Shown piece by piece: positions 54,325 through 62,180 of a stretch of DNA of 64,000 bases. The DNA is from G963556115 sp963667375 (GTDB lineage Bacteria > Planctomycetota > SZUA-567). The position numbers and the translations under genes were made by a program. The notes under the pieces are model-generated. The model searched no databases. It saw nothing but the letters and a program-made list of their open reading frames with translations, and had not been told where the DNA came from. Location of the stretch: NCBI GenBank assembly GCA_963667375.1, contig OY763323.1:3286001-3350000 (forward strand), read 5' to 3'. The stretch's first letter is position 1. Every line of letters starts with the position of its first letter.

Positions 54325-54681
54325 TTATTTCTCCCCTTCTTCCTCGGTGTAATCTCTTACACTGCGCAACGGCTTCATTCCCAGCTCATACTGCTCGTTA
54401 TAACGCTGAAGATTCTCTGGCGAGAGCAGTTCAGAAAGTTCAACTTTAGACCGCAGGAGACTCTCAGATACTCTCTGCTCCTCCTCCAGCACCCGGGCGA
54501 GACGATATTTTGCCTGCGTCTGCAGACTCTTCTGATTCACGGTATACACACCCAGCAGGCATACCAGAATCAGAAATAAACAGTATGTAAATATTCTTAC
54601 TCTAAAAATTTTCCCACTCCTGTTAATAATAGACTGGACAAAGAAAGAACTATATCTTCTCAACCACCCGCAGCTTAGCAC
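54325..54681 (-). CDS. ftsL: FtsL-like division protein
   Basis: A small bitopic protein: one membrane helix (IFTYCLFLILVCLLGVYTV) followed by a short coiled coil (about QKSLQTQAKYRLARVLEEEQRVSESLLRSKVELSELLS). This shape and the position between rsmH and ftsI are those of FtsL, a family with almost no conserved residues. The start is uncertain: the frame is open from a GTG at 54681, which overlaps rsmH by 32 bases; AGGAG occurs inside the frame at about residue 21 without a normal start codon after it. The length would then be up to 118 residues. Confidence 0.7.
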   Translation of the reverse strand: MLSCGWLRRYSSFFVQSIINRSGKIFRVRIFTYCLFLILVCLLGVYTVNQKSLQTQAKYRLARVLEEEQRVSESLLRSKVELSELLSPENLQRYNEQYELGMKPLRSVRDYTEEEGEK

Positions 54682-55546
54682 TCCGTGCCCTGCGGTTTAC
54701 CTGACACTCCTGATATGAAGGCTTTATAACCTTCTTTTTAACGAGTGTAATAAGACCGGCCTCCGCCAGTTCGCGGGTTCGATATTTCGCTATTCTGTCT
54801 TCAAGTGAATGAAAAGTTATCAAAACAAACCGCCCTCCGGGATTGAGCGCGTTGACCGCTGCCTCAATTCCTGTCTGCAGCTCCTGCAATTCCTGATTAA
54901 CCTCGATACGCAGCCCCTGAAAGGTTCTGGTAGCTGGATGTATTTTACCGCGGCGGGGCAGAATGTTCTCAATTATTCCCGCAAGCTGTAATGTAGTCGT
55001 AATATTCTGCTGTTTACGGTATTCAATAATTGCTTTGGCAATTTTACGGGAAAAACGCTCTTCTCCGTATTCATATATTATGCGGGCGAGCTCCTCTTCA
55101 CTATAGGTCATGACAATATCAGCAGCTGTCATCCCTGTAGATTCATCCATACGCATATCGAGAGGCCCTTCACGCATAAATGAGAATCCGCGTTCCGCCC
55201 GGTCAAGCTGCATGCTGGAAACTCCGATATCCAGAAGTACTCCGTCTACCCCGGTCACACCGATATTTTCAAGTACAGACGACATCTCAGAATACCTGCT
55301 ATGATATATATCCACCCGACAGGGTGCAGAATCAAGTCTGGCTGTCGCCAATGCTATCGCATTTTCATCACGGTCAAGACCGATAAGCCTTCCGGTAGGA
55401 CCAAGCTTTTCCGCTATCAGTGAAGAATGACCACCCAAACCCAGAGTACCATCCAGTATAGTCTTGCCGGCAGCAGGCTGCAGCCATTCAAGTACCTCAT
55501 CCGGCATAACCGGCAAATGCTCTGAAAAACCCTCATTAGTATTCAT
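54650..55546 (-). CDS. rsmH: 16S rRNA m4C1402 methyltransferase RsmH
   Basis: Methylates C1402 in the P site of 16S rRNA, using S-adenosylmethionine. HLPVMPDEVLEWLQPAAGKTILDGTLGLGGHSSLIAEKL, DGVLLDIGVSSMQLDRAERGFSFMREGPLDMRMD and NQELQELQTGIEAAVNALNPGGRFVLITFHSLEDRIAK are standard. It has 298 residues. It is the first gene of the division cluster here; mraZ, normally ahead, is absent and a convergent-looking terminator of the next unit lies upstream. Confidence 0.98.
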   Translation of the reverse strand: MNTNEGFSEHLPVMPDEVLEWLQPAAGKTILDGTLGLGGHSSLIAEKLGPTGRLIGLDRDENAIALATARLDSAPCRVDIYHSRYSEMSSVLENIGVTGVDGVLLDIGVSSMQLDRAERGFSFMREGPLDMRMDESTGMTAADIVMTYSEEELARIIYEYGEERFSRKIAKAIIEYRKQQNITTTLQLAGIIENILPRRGKIHPATRTFQGLRIEVNQELQELQTGIEAAVNALNPGGRFVLITFHSLEDRIAKYRTRELAEAGLITLVKKKVIKPSYQECQVNRRARSAKLRVVEKI

Positions 55547-55633
55547 ACAGCTGTTTTCTCACAATCCTGAAATAATATATATATCCCGTTATCGACTAAA
55601 ATTGATACTTTATTGAGTGCAACTGAAAATATT

Positions 55634-55668
55634 CAAAAAAAGCAGGGTACCGCTAACGCAGTACCCTT
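55634..55668 (-). terminator. Terminator after the FliF/YscJ-like gene
   Basis: AGGGTAC (55644-55650) and GTACCCT (55661-55667) form a 7-bp stem with a 10-base loop, followed on the minus strand by GC and seven T, 29 bp after the stop. It separates this unit from rsmH. Confidence 0.85.
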
Positions 55669-55696
55669 AAAAACTGATCAGTATTTAATATTTATA

Positions 55697-56380
55697 TCAG
55701 TACTTTTTACCGGTTTCACTGTCATGAATCGCAATAATAGAGCGATCCGTTATACCGGTCATTGCCAGAATATTATCTTCAATACCATCCAGATCACTCT
55801 TTTGCAGACCATTGACTCCAGCGCGGCGTTTAATAATAACCTTGATAAAACTTATATCACCGATTATATTCTCAGCCCCAAGATATACTCTCGCCTCAGC
55901 AACTCCTTCCGCCATTGTTGCAATCATATTTCCAAGCAGATTCTGAGTAGCCAGCCGCTGTTCAACTTTATATTGCAGACTACCCTCAGGAGCAGTGATA
56001 TCCGTAAAGGTAAAATTATCCACACCAGGTATAAGTCCGACGAGTGAAAGAACATCCATAGCCAGAGCGGTTTTCCCACTCTCGACCATAACCCTTGAAT
56101 CATGAATCTCCGCTTTGATTCCGGCTTGCACCAGCAGATCTACCGCCTGCTTACGTTCAGCATCACCGCCAAAGAAATATGAAAGCTGATCCATCAGGAC
56201 ACCGTTACTGTCATAGACTTCAGAAACCAGCCCGGAATCTTTAGGATTGAGACTGAGCGTTACTTTACGCACCGGAGCTTCGACACTGGGGAAAAATACC
56301 GAATAAAGATAGACACCGACACCACCAAGAGCGAGGCTCATTACAAAGACAATAATACCATGTACAATCAGTCTAACCAA
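55697..56380 (-). CDS. FliF/YscJ-family ring-forming protein, stand-alone
   Basis: A 227-residue protein with one N-terminal membrane helix (about residues 5-28) and a periplasmic part resembling the two ring-building motifs of FliF and YscJ. Residues 73-120 match the first (AVDLLVQAGIKAEIHDSRVMVESGKTALAMDVLSLVGLIPG), and residues 136-227 the second: VEQRLATQNLLGNMIATMAEGVAEARVYLGAENI, FIKVIIKRRAGVNGLQKSDLDGIEDNILAMTGI, SIIAIHDSETGK. It ends just after the second motif, without the C-terminal helix or MotA/FliG-binding part of FliF. No other flagellar or type III secretion gene is present. It might form a ring in the inner membrane for another purpose. It lies 63 bp after the Maf fusion on the same strand. 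Confidence 0.75.
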   Translation of the reverse strand: MVRLIVHGIIVFVMSLALGGVGVYLYSVFFPSVEAPVRKVTLSLNPKDSGLVSEVYDSNGVLMDQLSYFFGGDAERKQAVDLLVQAGIKAEIHDSRVMVESGKTALAMDVLSLVGLIPGVDNFTFTDITAPEGSLQYKVEQRLATQNLLGNMIATMAEGVAEARVYLGAENIIGDISFIKVIIKRRAGVNGLQKSDLDGIEDNILAMTGITDRSIIAIHDSETGKKY

Positions 56381-56443
56381 AATAATAACCTCTACTTATG
56401 ATAAAAGTTAAACAATAACGCCACTTTAGACTTATAAAACATC

Positions 56444-58639
56444 TCAGCTTGCATCCAAATCCCTGAACATCCGCTGCAACAGCTCCAGCGGCAAACCGAT
56501 CACATTGGAAGTACTCCCTAAAACAACCTTAACAAAACGCCCACCCTGATCCTGAATACCATAACTCCCGGCTTTATCGCGCCCTTCACCGGTAGCTATA
56601 TAATCTGCAATCTCAGACTCAGAGAGCTCATAAAATTCCACCTCGGTTCTTTCAACAGAGACAACCAGCTGATTTATCGCGGTATCAAGAATACACACCC
56701 CGGTAAATACTTCATGTGTTCTGCCGGATAATTCCCGCAGCATAGACTCGGCCTCATTATCATCCGCCGGTTTACCTAGAATTCTGTCGCCAAGAGCGAC
56801 AACCGTATCCGCCGCAAGTACCAGTTCGCCGCTCTCAAGCTTTCCTGCAACCTGTCCGGCCTTACGCACCGCCAGCATTTTGGCAAATTCGCGTGGTGGC
56901 ATCCCCTGAACCAGGCTTTCATCGACATCAGCCGGCGTTACCTGAAAATCCAGCCCCAGCTCACCCAGTAATTCCCGCCGCCTTGGTGAAGCGCTAGCAA
57001 GGATAAGTTTGCGTTTCTTTAACGGCGTATAACGCCGCACCACGGTCTTACCGAGAATATCACCAAGCCGCTGACGTTTACCGGTTACCGATGCCGCGAT
57101 AGTCGCCACCAGATACCAGATCCTCATTCCGCCGATAGGAACAGGAAAGAAATCAATTATTCTGGCAGTATTACGTAGCAGAATCTGATATGCTGTAGCC
57201 CTGCCGCCAGAAGCACTTCTAACTCTGACCCGGATCAGAGCTTTACCGACACTCTGACCAAAAAGCAGCTCGGCGATAAACAAATAAGCTGTCAGCGATA
57301 TCAGCCAGATAAAGAAGAGTACCGTCTCTTTCGCCGCGAAAACCGAGTCTACAAAATCCAGATTCTGCGCACTCAGATAAAAATACGGAATCGGCATAAC
57401 CAGAAAACCATCGATAAAGAGCGCAAAGCCACGATCTATCACCGAAGCAAAACCGCCAATGCGCTGCAAGCGCGCCTCTTTCAGCATACGCAGCAGACGC
57501 GGATCCTTTATCTCTGCCGAAGCCTCATTATTTTGGGTAGTGGACTCCAGTGCCGCCTTTAACTTACGCCTACGACGGACAAAGGTTACCAGCAGTATAA
57601 TAGTCAACGCAATCAGCAGATAATTGAAGATCTCTTCAGACTGCACAACTGCAAACCAGTCTTTCTCTTCAACCTCAAACTGCTCTATCCGCTCCCAGAT
57701 ACCGTCCTCTATATTCTTGGAATAATAAAGCTGAATCCCGGCTTCATCGGCTCTGGAAAAGACATAACGACCATCAATATACTTCAGATCCACCCCGAAA
57801 CCGCTCAGCTCCATACTATCCTTGGATAGCGGTATATCAGCAACACTTCTCCAGCCGCTTTCCGCGGTATACTCATATAGCGGCATCCCGTTTCCGACCA
57901 GCCCCTTCATACCGCCGATATCCTGCACCAGCAGCAACGACTTATCATTAACACAGATAGCAAAACCACCCGATTGCGGATAGTTCAGTCCCGCCTGCGG
58001 CAGATACTCCCAGCCGGTATCCGTATATATAGCGCCACGAATAACCCCTTCCACCCGGGAACCAATAGCCTCACGCCAGCACAATACCGGATTATTACCA
58101 ATTTCCGCCAGCTCGGCAACACCTATCTCCGCTATACTGAGTACCGGAGTTGGAATCTTACTCTCAACCCACCCCGCAGCTGACAGTTCATAAAAGCCCC
58201 AGTCCTCCTTATTCCGCCGCGCCAAAGCCAGAATTGTGCTTTTAGTTCTCACCGCAGTCAGGAATTCCAGACCTCCGGTACTCTCAAGAACCGGCGTCAG
58301 ACTGGTAAAATCAGCGTTAGCAATTTTAAATACCGAACCGTCCCGAAAAACAATCTCCACTCCGCCGTCTGAATTTCCCACCGGCACCAGCGCCGCTATA
58401 TAGCCGTTGAATAACCCTTTGCTGAGAAAACGGTTCCCCTCATCCCCCAGCGGCTGCGCAGAAAGCAAAACTGAGAACTTATTCAGATTCCCGCTACCCG
58501 CCAGATCATACTTCCCGGCAGTAAGAAAGGTCTTCCCGCCAATACCGGCAACATGCGGATCAATACTCCGCTCATTAACACATCCTGCAAGGAAACAGAG
58601 AGCTATTATCACCACTAAAAGCTGTTTAGTAATTTTCAT
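56444..58639 (-). CDS. Lipoprotein-RDD-Maf fusion protein
   Basis: Three unlike parts lie in one uninterrupted frame of 731 residues. Residues 1-20 are a lipoprotein signal ending LAGC. Residues 21-330 are a beta-rich extracytoplasmic domain with Trp/Tyr-rich repeats (SGWRSVADIPL, DTGWEYLPQAGL), perhaps a propeller. A membrane helix (337-354) and basic stop-transfer (RRRRK) lead to an RDD domain (about 391-540), with two or three helices and the RDD-type start GFASVIDRGFALFIDGF. Residues 545-731 are a Maf-type nucleotide pyrophosphatase: LILASASPRRRELLGELG, VLAADTVVALGDRILGKP and KAGSYGIQDQGG. No start codon with a ribosome binding site occurs near the Maf part, so the fusion seems genuine. 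It sits between a MoeB-like gene and the FliF/YscJ-like gene. Confidence 0.88.
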   Translation of the reverse strand: MKITKQLLVVIIALCFLAGCVNERSIDPHVAGIGGKTFLTAGKYDLAGSGNLNKFSVLLSAQPLGDEGNRFLSKGLFNGYIAALVPVGNSDGGVEIVFRDGSVFKIANADFTSLTPVLESTGGLEFLTAVRTKSTILALARRNKEDWGFYELSAAGWVESKIPTPVLSIAEIGVAELAEIGNNPVLCWREAIGSRVEGVIRGAIYTDTGWEYLPQAGLNYPQSGGFAICVNDKSLLLVQDIGGMKGLVGNGMPLYEYTAESGWRSVADIPLSKDSMELSGFGVDLKYIDGRYVFSRADEAGIQLYYSKNIEDGIWERIEQFEVEEKDWFAVVQSEEIFNYLLIALTIILLVTFVRRRRKLKAALESTTQNNEASAEIKDPRLLRMLKEARLQRIGGFASVIDRGFALFIDGFLVMPIPYFYLSAQNLDFVDSVFAAKETVLFFIWLISLTAYLFIAELLFGQSVGKALIRVRVRSASGGRATAYQILLRNTARIIDFFPVPIGGMRIWYLVATIAASVTGKRQRLGDILGKTVVRRYTPLKKRKLILASASPRRRELLGELGLDFQVTPADVDESLVQGMPPREFAKMLAVRKAGQVAGKLESGELVLAADTVVALGDRILGKPADDNEAESMLRELSGRTHEVFTGVCILDTAINQLVVSVERTEVEFYELSESEIADYIATGEGRDKAGSYGIQDQGGRFVKVVLGSTSNVIGLPLELLQRMFRDLDAS

Positions 58640-58681
58640 TATTTGATTTATTTCTATGTAATCACAGACGTAAATAAAGCA

Positions 58682-59431
58682 TCATTCACAACGGCTGCAG
58701 AAACTGCACTCTGGATTGCGTACCCGCTGCATCTTGTTTACACGCATACTGAGAAAATCCAAAGACAGAAACGAAGCTTCAAGTCCGGATCCCACACCGG
58801 CAAGAAACTTCACCGCTTCCACCGCCTGCAAGGATCCCATCACCCCGACTGCCGGGCCCAAGACCCCGACATCCTTGGCCTTATTATATTTTACAGGCTC
58901 GTCCGGCATCAGACAACGCAGACAAGGGTTGTCTCCAGCACGTACCAGCGACATTATATGCCCGTCAAACTCGAGTACAGCAGCGCTGAGAAGTGGAATA
59001 CTCTGTTTCCAGCAATAATCAGCGAGCAGGTAACGCACCGCAAAATTGTCGGTACAATCCAGAACCAGATCTGCCTTGGCCGATATAACTTCAGCAATAT
59101 TATCAGGTGCAAGCCACAACTCCAGCGGCTGAATTATAGTATCGTGCCCAAGACGACGCAGATACTCCGCCGCAAGTTCGGTCTTGATACGGCCGACATC
59201 GGACTTACCATACAAAATCTGACGCTGGATATTTGAGAGTTCAACCTTCCCCTGATCAATAATTGTAACCTCTCCGGTACCGGCAGCGACAAGATACGGT
59301 AAAGCGGCACACCCCAGTCCCCCGCAGCCAACCACAATAACCTTTGACCCCAGCAGTCTCTGCTGAGCGTCAGCCCCGAAATACCGGAGCAGCAGCTGCC
59401 GTGAATAAATAGCGGTTTGTTCTTTATTCAT
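58682..59431 (-). CDS. E1-like adenylyltransferase, MoeB/ThiF family
   Basis: Activates the C-terminal glycine of a small sulfur-carrier protein by adenylation. The ATP fold shows KVIVVGCGGLGCAALPYLVAAGTGEVTIID and LSNIQRQILYGKSDVG with the catalytic Arg and Lys; DLVLDCTDNFAVRYLL is the conserved Asp segment. Zinc ligands CLRC (about residue 172) and CSFC near the end are present. It has 249 residues, the length of MoeB or ThiF, and lacks a rhodanese domain. No ThiS, MoaD or other carrier gene is near, so the pathway (molybdopterin or thiamine) is open. It lies 42 bp upstream of the Maf fusion on the same strand. Confidence 0.85.
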   Translation of the reverse strand: MNKEQTAIYSRQLLLRYFGADAQQRLLGSKVIVVGCGGLGCAALPYLVAAGTGEVTIIDQGKVELSNIQRQILYGKSDVGRIKTELAAEYLRRLGHDTIIQPLELWLAPDNIAEVISAKADLVLDCTDNFAVRYLLADYCWKQSIPLLSAAVLEFDGHIMSLVRAGDNPCLRCLMPDEPVKYNKAKDVGVLGPAVGVMGSLQAVEAVKFLAGVGSGLEASFLSLDFLSMRVNKMQRVRNPECSFCSRCE

Positions 59432-59449
59432 ATTTCGTCACTGTAGTCC

Positions 59450-59478
59450 TTGACAGTTTTTGTTTTTTTAATAATAAT
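59450..59478 (+). promoter_or_regulatory. Candidate promoter of the lipoyl protein-kinase unit
   Basis: TTGACA (59450-59455) and AATAAT (59473-59478) are 17 bp apart, 89 bp upstream of the ATG. Confidence 0.5.
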
Positions 59479-59566
59479 TGATTATATTCCGTTACTTTTC
59501 ATTTCATGAATTAATAACATTTTATAATTTTAGCGAAAGACCATTTACAATCAAGGAGTAAATAGC

Positions 59567-59815
59567 ATGGCAGAATTTACAGTAACCCTTCCAAGTCTTG
59601 GAGATGATGCAGGTGATGAAGCAAAGGTATCGTTCACATATTTTGATGAAGGTGACAGCGTTACCAGCGATGATGATATTATCGAAATGGTGACCGATAA
59701 AGCAACTTTCAATGTCCCATGCCCGAAATCAGGGAAGGTTCTCAAGATGCTGGTTACTGAAGATGATTCGCTGAAAGTAGGAGATCCGATCTGCATTCTG
59801 GAAGTTGAGGATTAA
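59567..59815 (+). CDS. Stand-alone lipoyl/biotinyl-domain protein
   Basis: A complete protein of 82 residues made of one lipoyl fold: TVTLPSLGDDAGDEAKVSFTYFDEGDSV, then the attachment loop EMVTDKATFNVPCPKSGKV with the modified Lys at 45, and the second half VTEDDSLKVGDPICILEVED. TDKA, rather than AMKM, favours lipoate over biotin. In 2-oxo acid dehydrogenases this is the first domain of E2, but here no catalytic part follows. AAGGAG lies 7 bases before the ATG. The kinase gene starts 9 bases after its stop, so they are surely co-transcribed. It could be a lipoate carrier like GcvH or a signalling partner of the kinase. Confidence 0.85.
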   Translation: MAEFTVTLPSLGDDAGDEAKVSFTYFDEGDSVTSDDDIIEMVTDKATFNVPCPKSGKVLKMLVTEDDSLKVGDPICILEVED

Positions 59816-59824
59816 TTAGCAGCC

Positions 59825-60856
59825 ATGGCCCAGTTACAGTCCATTACCAGCAATACTGAATACCGTCTGCTGCGGGAAATTTCTCATGGTGGAATGGGCT
59901 GTGTATATGAGGCCGAACAATATGGTGCGGAAGGCTTTGTAAAGCGGGTGGCAATCAAGACGATTCAGGATAAATACCTCAACAACCCGGAATTCGTCAC
60001 CCGCTTTATCCGCGAAGCCAAACTTGTCGCCAATCTGGTACACCCTAATATTGTGCAGATATACCAGCTGGATAAATATGCTGGCGGCTACTTTATTGCC
60101 ATGGAATATATCGAGGGGATCACCAGCAGCCAGCTTCTGGCACTCCATCAGAATATAGGAATAAAGATCCCTGTAGATTTTGCAACCTTTATTATCAGCA
60201 GAATTGCCCGCGGACTTGAATACGCCCATAACTTCTGTGGCTCTAATGGGGAATTACTCGATATTGTCCACCGTGATGTCTGCCCCAAGAACATTATGGT
60301 AACCTCTGAAGGCGAGGGTAAACTGACAGATTTCGGCATCGCCAAAGCCCGAAACAGCGGCAATTGCAACGAAGGCGAACTGCTTCTGGGAAAAGTACAG
60401 TACATGAGTCCGGAACAGGCGCAGCTCAAACAGACCGACAGACGCAGCGATATATTTTCACTCGGTGTCGTATACTACGAACTTCTCTGCGGAATTTCTC
60501 CTTTCAAAGCGGACAGCTCTGTGGCAAGTCTGAGCAGAGTTCGCCGTTGTCAACTGCCTCCGATCACCGATTCACGCTCTGATCTGCCGGAAAAACTGCT
60601 GAATATCCTCGCGCGGATGCTGGCAAAAAATCCCGCAGACCGCTATAGTGACACCGGGGAACTCAGTACCGATCTGGAGGTCATGATGTACGAACACGGT
60701 TATGGTCCGACCATAAAAAAGCTCTCCCAATACCTGAAAAAAGTATTCCCGGATTTCACTACCCGTCAGGTTTCAGCGCAATACGATATAACTACAGGAG
60801 CAGCACGAAAAACAGATTTTACAACCAACGCATTTTATGATAAAAATAATACTTGA
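59825..60856 (+). CDS. Serine/threonine protein kinase, cytoplasmic
   Basis: A Hanks-type kinase of 343 residues without a membrane helix. The glycine loop reads EISHGGMGCVYEA (the first usual Gly is replaced by Ser), the ATP lysine is K45 (VAIKTI), the helix C glutamate E64, the catalytic loop HRDVCPKN has D151 and N156, and the metal-binding DFG is at 169-171. YMSPEQAQ and SDIFSLGVVYYELLCG are conserved. After the kinase domain come about 50 residues of unknown role. The catalytic loop lacks the usual Lys (LKP reads VCP), as in a number of bacterial kinases. The start is 9 bases after the lipoyl gene, with only a weak ribosome binding site. Confidence 0.9.
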   Translation: MAQLQSITSNTEYRLLREISHGGMGCVYEAEQYGAEGFVKRVAIKTIQDKYLNNPEFVTRFIREAKLVANLVHPNIVQIYQLDKYAGGYFIAMEYIEGITSSQLLALHQNIGIKIPVDFATFIISRIARGLEYAHNFCGSNGELLDIVHRDVCPKNIMVTSEGEGKLTDFGIAKARNSGNCNEGELLLGKVQYMSPEQAQLKQTDRRSDIFSLGVVYYELLCGISPFKADSSVASLSRVRRCQLPPITDSRSDLPEKLLNILARMLAKNPADRYSDTGELSTDLEVMMYEHGYGPTIKKLSQYLKKVFPDFTTRQVSAQYDITTGAARKTDFTTNAFYDKNNT

Positions 60857-60927
60857 AAAACACCCGCAAAATATGGACAAATATAATTATTATCAGTTAT
60901 AATTAATTTACATAACAAGGACATAAT

Positions 60928-61125
60928 GTGAGCATACACACACTCGTTCCCGGTATAGCGGCCATACTCTGTGGGCTATTCCTTACCCTGTTGGCGCATA
61001 ACGTTATTGGTAAAAATTTTTCCCATCAGGACTTTCATAACTGGCTGGAAAAACGCCGAAAATTCTACAGGGTTTTAGGACCGATACTAATAATTGCAGG
61101 AATTATAATACTCGTATTCCGTTGA
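60928..61125 (+). CDS. Small membrane protein
   Basis: A 65-residue protein with two predicted membrane helices (LVPGIAAILCGLFLTLLAHNVIG and VLGPILIIAGIIILVFR) joined by a charged loop (NFSHQDFHNWLEKRRKFYR). The start is a GTG at 60928 with AAGG 7 bases upstream; an ATG two bases earlier runs into a stop. I know no function. It lies 71 bp after the kinase and 45 bp before the MEMO gene on the same strand. Confidence 0.55.
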   Translation: MSIHTLVPGIAAILCGLFLTLLAHNVIGKNFSHQDFHNWLEKRRKFYRVLGPILIIAGIIILVFR

Positions 61126-61170
61126 GATCCGCATGTTACACGGCATAACCATAATATAAGGCGCAGACCG

Positions 61171-62046
61171 ATGAATAACACACATGCAGCAGCAAAAGCC
61201 GGCAGCTGGTATCCGGCAAACCCCAGACAGCTTGCACTTCTGATGAATGACTATGAGAATACCTGCAAGACCGCCCTCGCGAATACTGATTTAAGCACGC
61301 AACCATGCTACGCCGCCGTGAGCCCCCATGCCGGACTCGCTTTCAGCGGCTTATGTGCGGCTAAATCCTTCTACGCACTGGCATGCAAACACCCGGCTGC
61401 GCGTACAATTATTATTTTCGGAACGGTTCATTCCTACTGTACCAGCAGTGCCGGTATCTGGGCCAGTGGAAAGTGGCAGACCCCGCTGGGAGATATCGAG
61501 GTCGATACCGATCTTGCCCGCAAGCTTCTCAAGCTCAGCTTTACCGAAGAGGATTATCTTTCGCAGTTAAATGACAACGCCATCGAACTCCAGACACCAC
61601 TCTTGAAACATTTCTTCCCCGAGAGCATGATCCTGCCGGTTTCAATACCGGCCAGCCCGTACTGCAGCAGAATTGGAGAGAGCCTCGCGGAACTAACCGG
61701 AAGTGAGCCCGATAAATATCTGGCGATCGGCAGCAGTGACCTGACCCATTACGGCTCAGTATATGGTTTTTCCCCAGCCGGAGACGGGATGGACGGAATA
61801 AACTGGGCTCGAAATAACGACCGCAGACTTATTGAGAAGATCGAGTCTCTCGCCGTAACTGAAATAATTCCTGAAGCTTCTGCCAATCGTAATGCCTGCG
61901 GCAGCGGAGCAATCACCGCCACCATGAGTTTTGCCAAATCACGCGGTGTTAATTCAGGTAAAACACTTGAACATGTTTTGAGTTATGACATAATGCCTAC
62001 CGACCCGCCAGAGCTTAGTGTCGGTTACTGCAGCGTTGTTTTTTAG
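61171..62046 (+). CDS. MEMO-family protein (AmmeMemoRadiSam protein B)
   Basis: A 291-residue protein of the MEMO1/class III dioxygenase-like fold. AGSWYPANPRQLALLMNDY is the typical start; the metal ligands are found in SPHAGLAFSG (His), GTVHS (His) and NACGSGAI (Cys), and SSDLTHYG holds the further conserved Asp and His. Partners in the bacterial AmmeMemoRadiSam set, an AMMECR1-like protein and a radical SAM enzyme, are not adjacent. The reaction of the family is not settled; human MEMO1 binds iron or copper. Confidence 0.9.
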   Translation: MNNTHAAAKAGSWYPANPRQLALLMNDYENTCKTALANTDLSTQPCYAAVSPHAGLAFSGLCAAKSFYALACKHPAARTIIIFGTVHSYCTSSAGIWASGKWQTPLGDIEVDTDLARKLLKLSFTEEDYLSQLNDNAIELQTPLLKHFFPESMILPVSIPASPYCSRIGESLAELTGSEPDKYLAIGSSDLTHYGSVYGFSPAGDGMDGINWARNNDRRLIEKIESLAVTEIIPEASANRNACGSGAITATMSFAKSRGVNSGKTLEHVLSYDIMPTDPPELSVGYCSVVF

Positions 62047-62095
62047 CATATTTAAGTATTTTTAACTAAATATTTTTTCTGCCAATGTATATTAC

Positions 62096-62156
62096 TTGAC
62101 AGAAAATAAAAAGCAGATATCATATTAACATCCGTCAGGTAGCTATTTCTACCTGA
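62096..62156 (+). promoter_or_regulatory. Promoter and leader hairpin of the GAF-phosphatase gene
   Basis: TTGACA (62096-62101) and TATCAT (62118-62123) are 16 bp apart. Just downstream TCAGGTAG and CTACCTGA (62135-62156) make a perfect 8-bp stem with a 6-base loop in the leader. Confidence 0.5.
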
Positions 62157-62180
62157 GTTTATGTATTGTAATATCAACTT

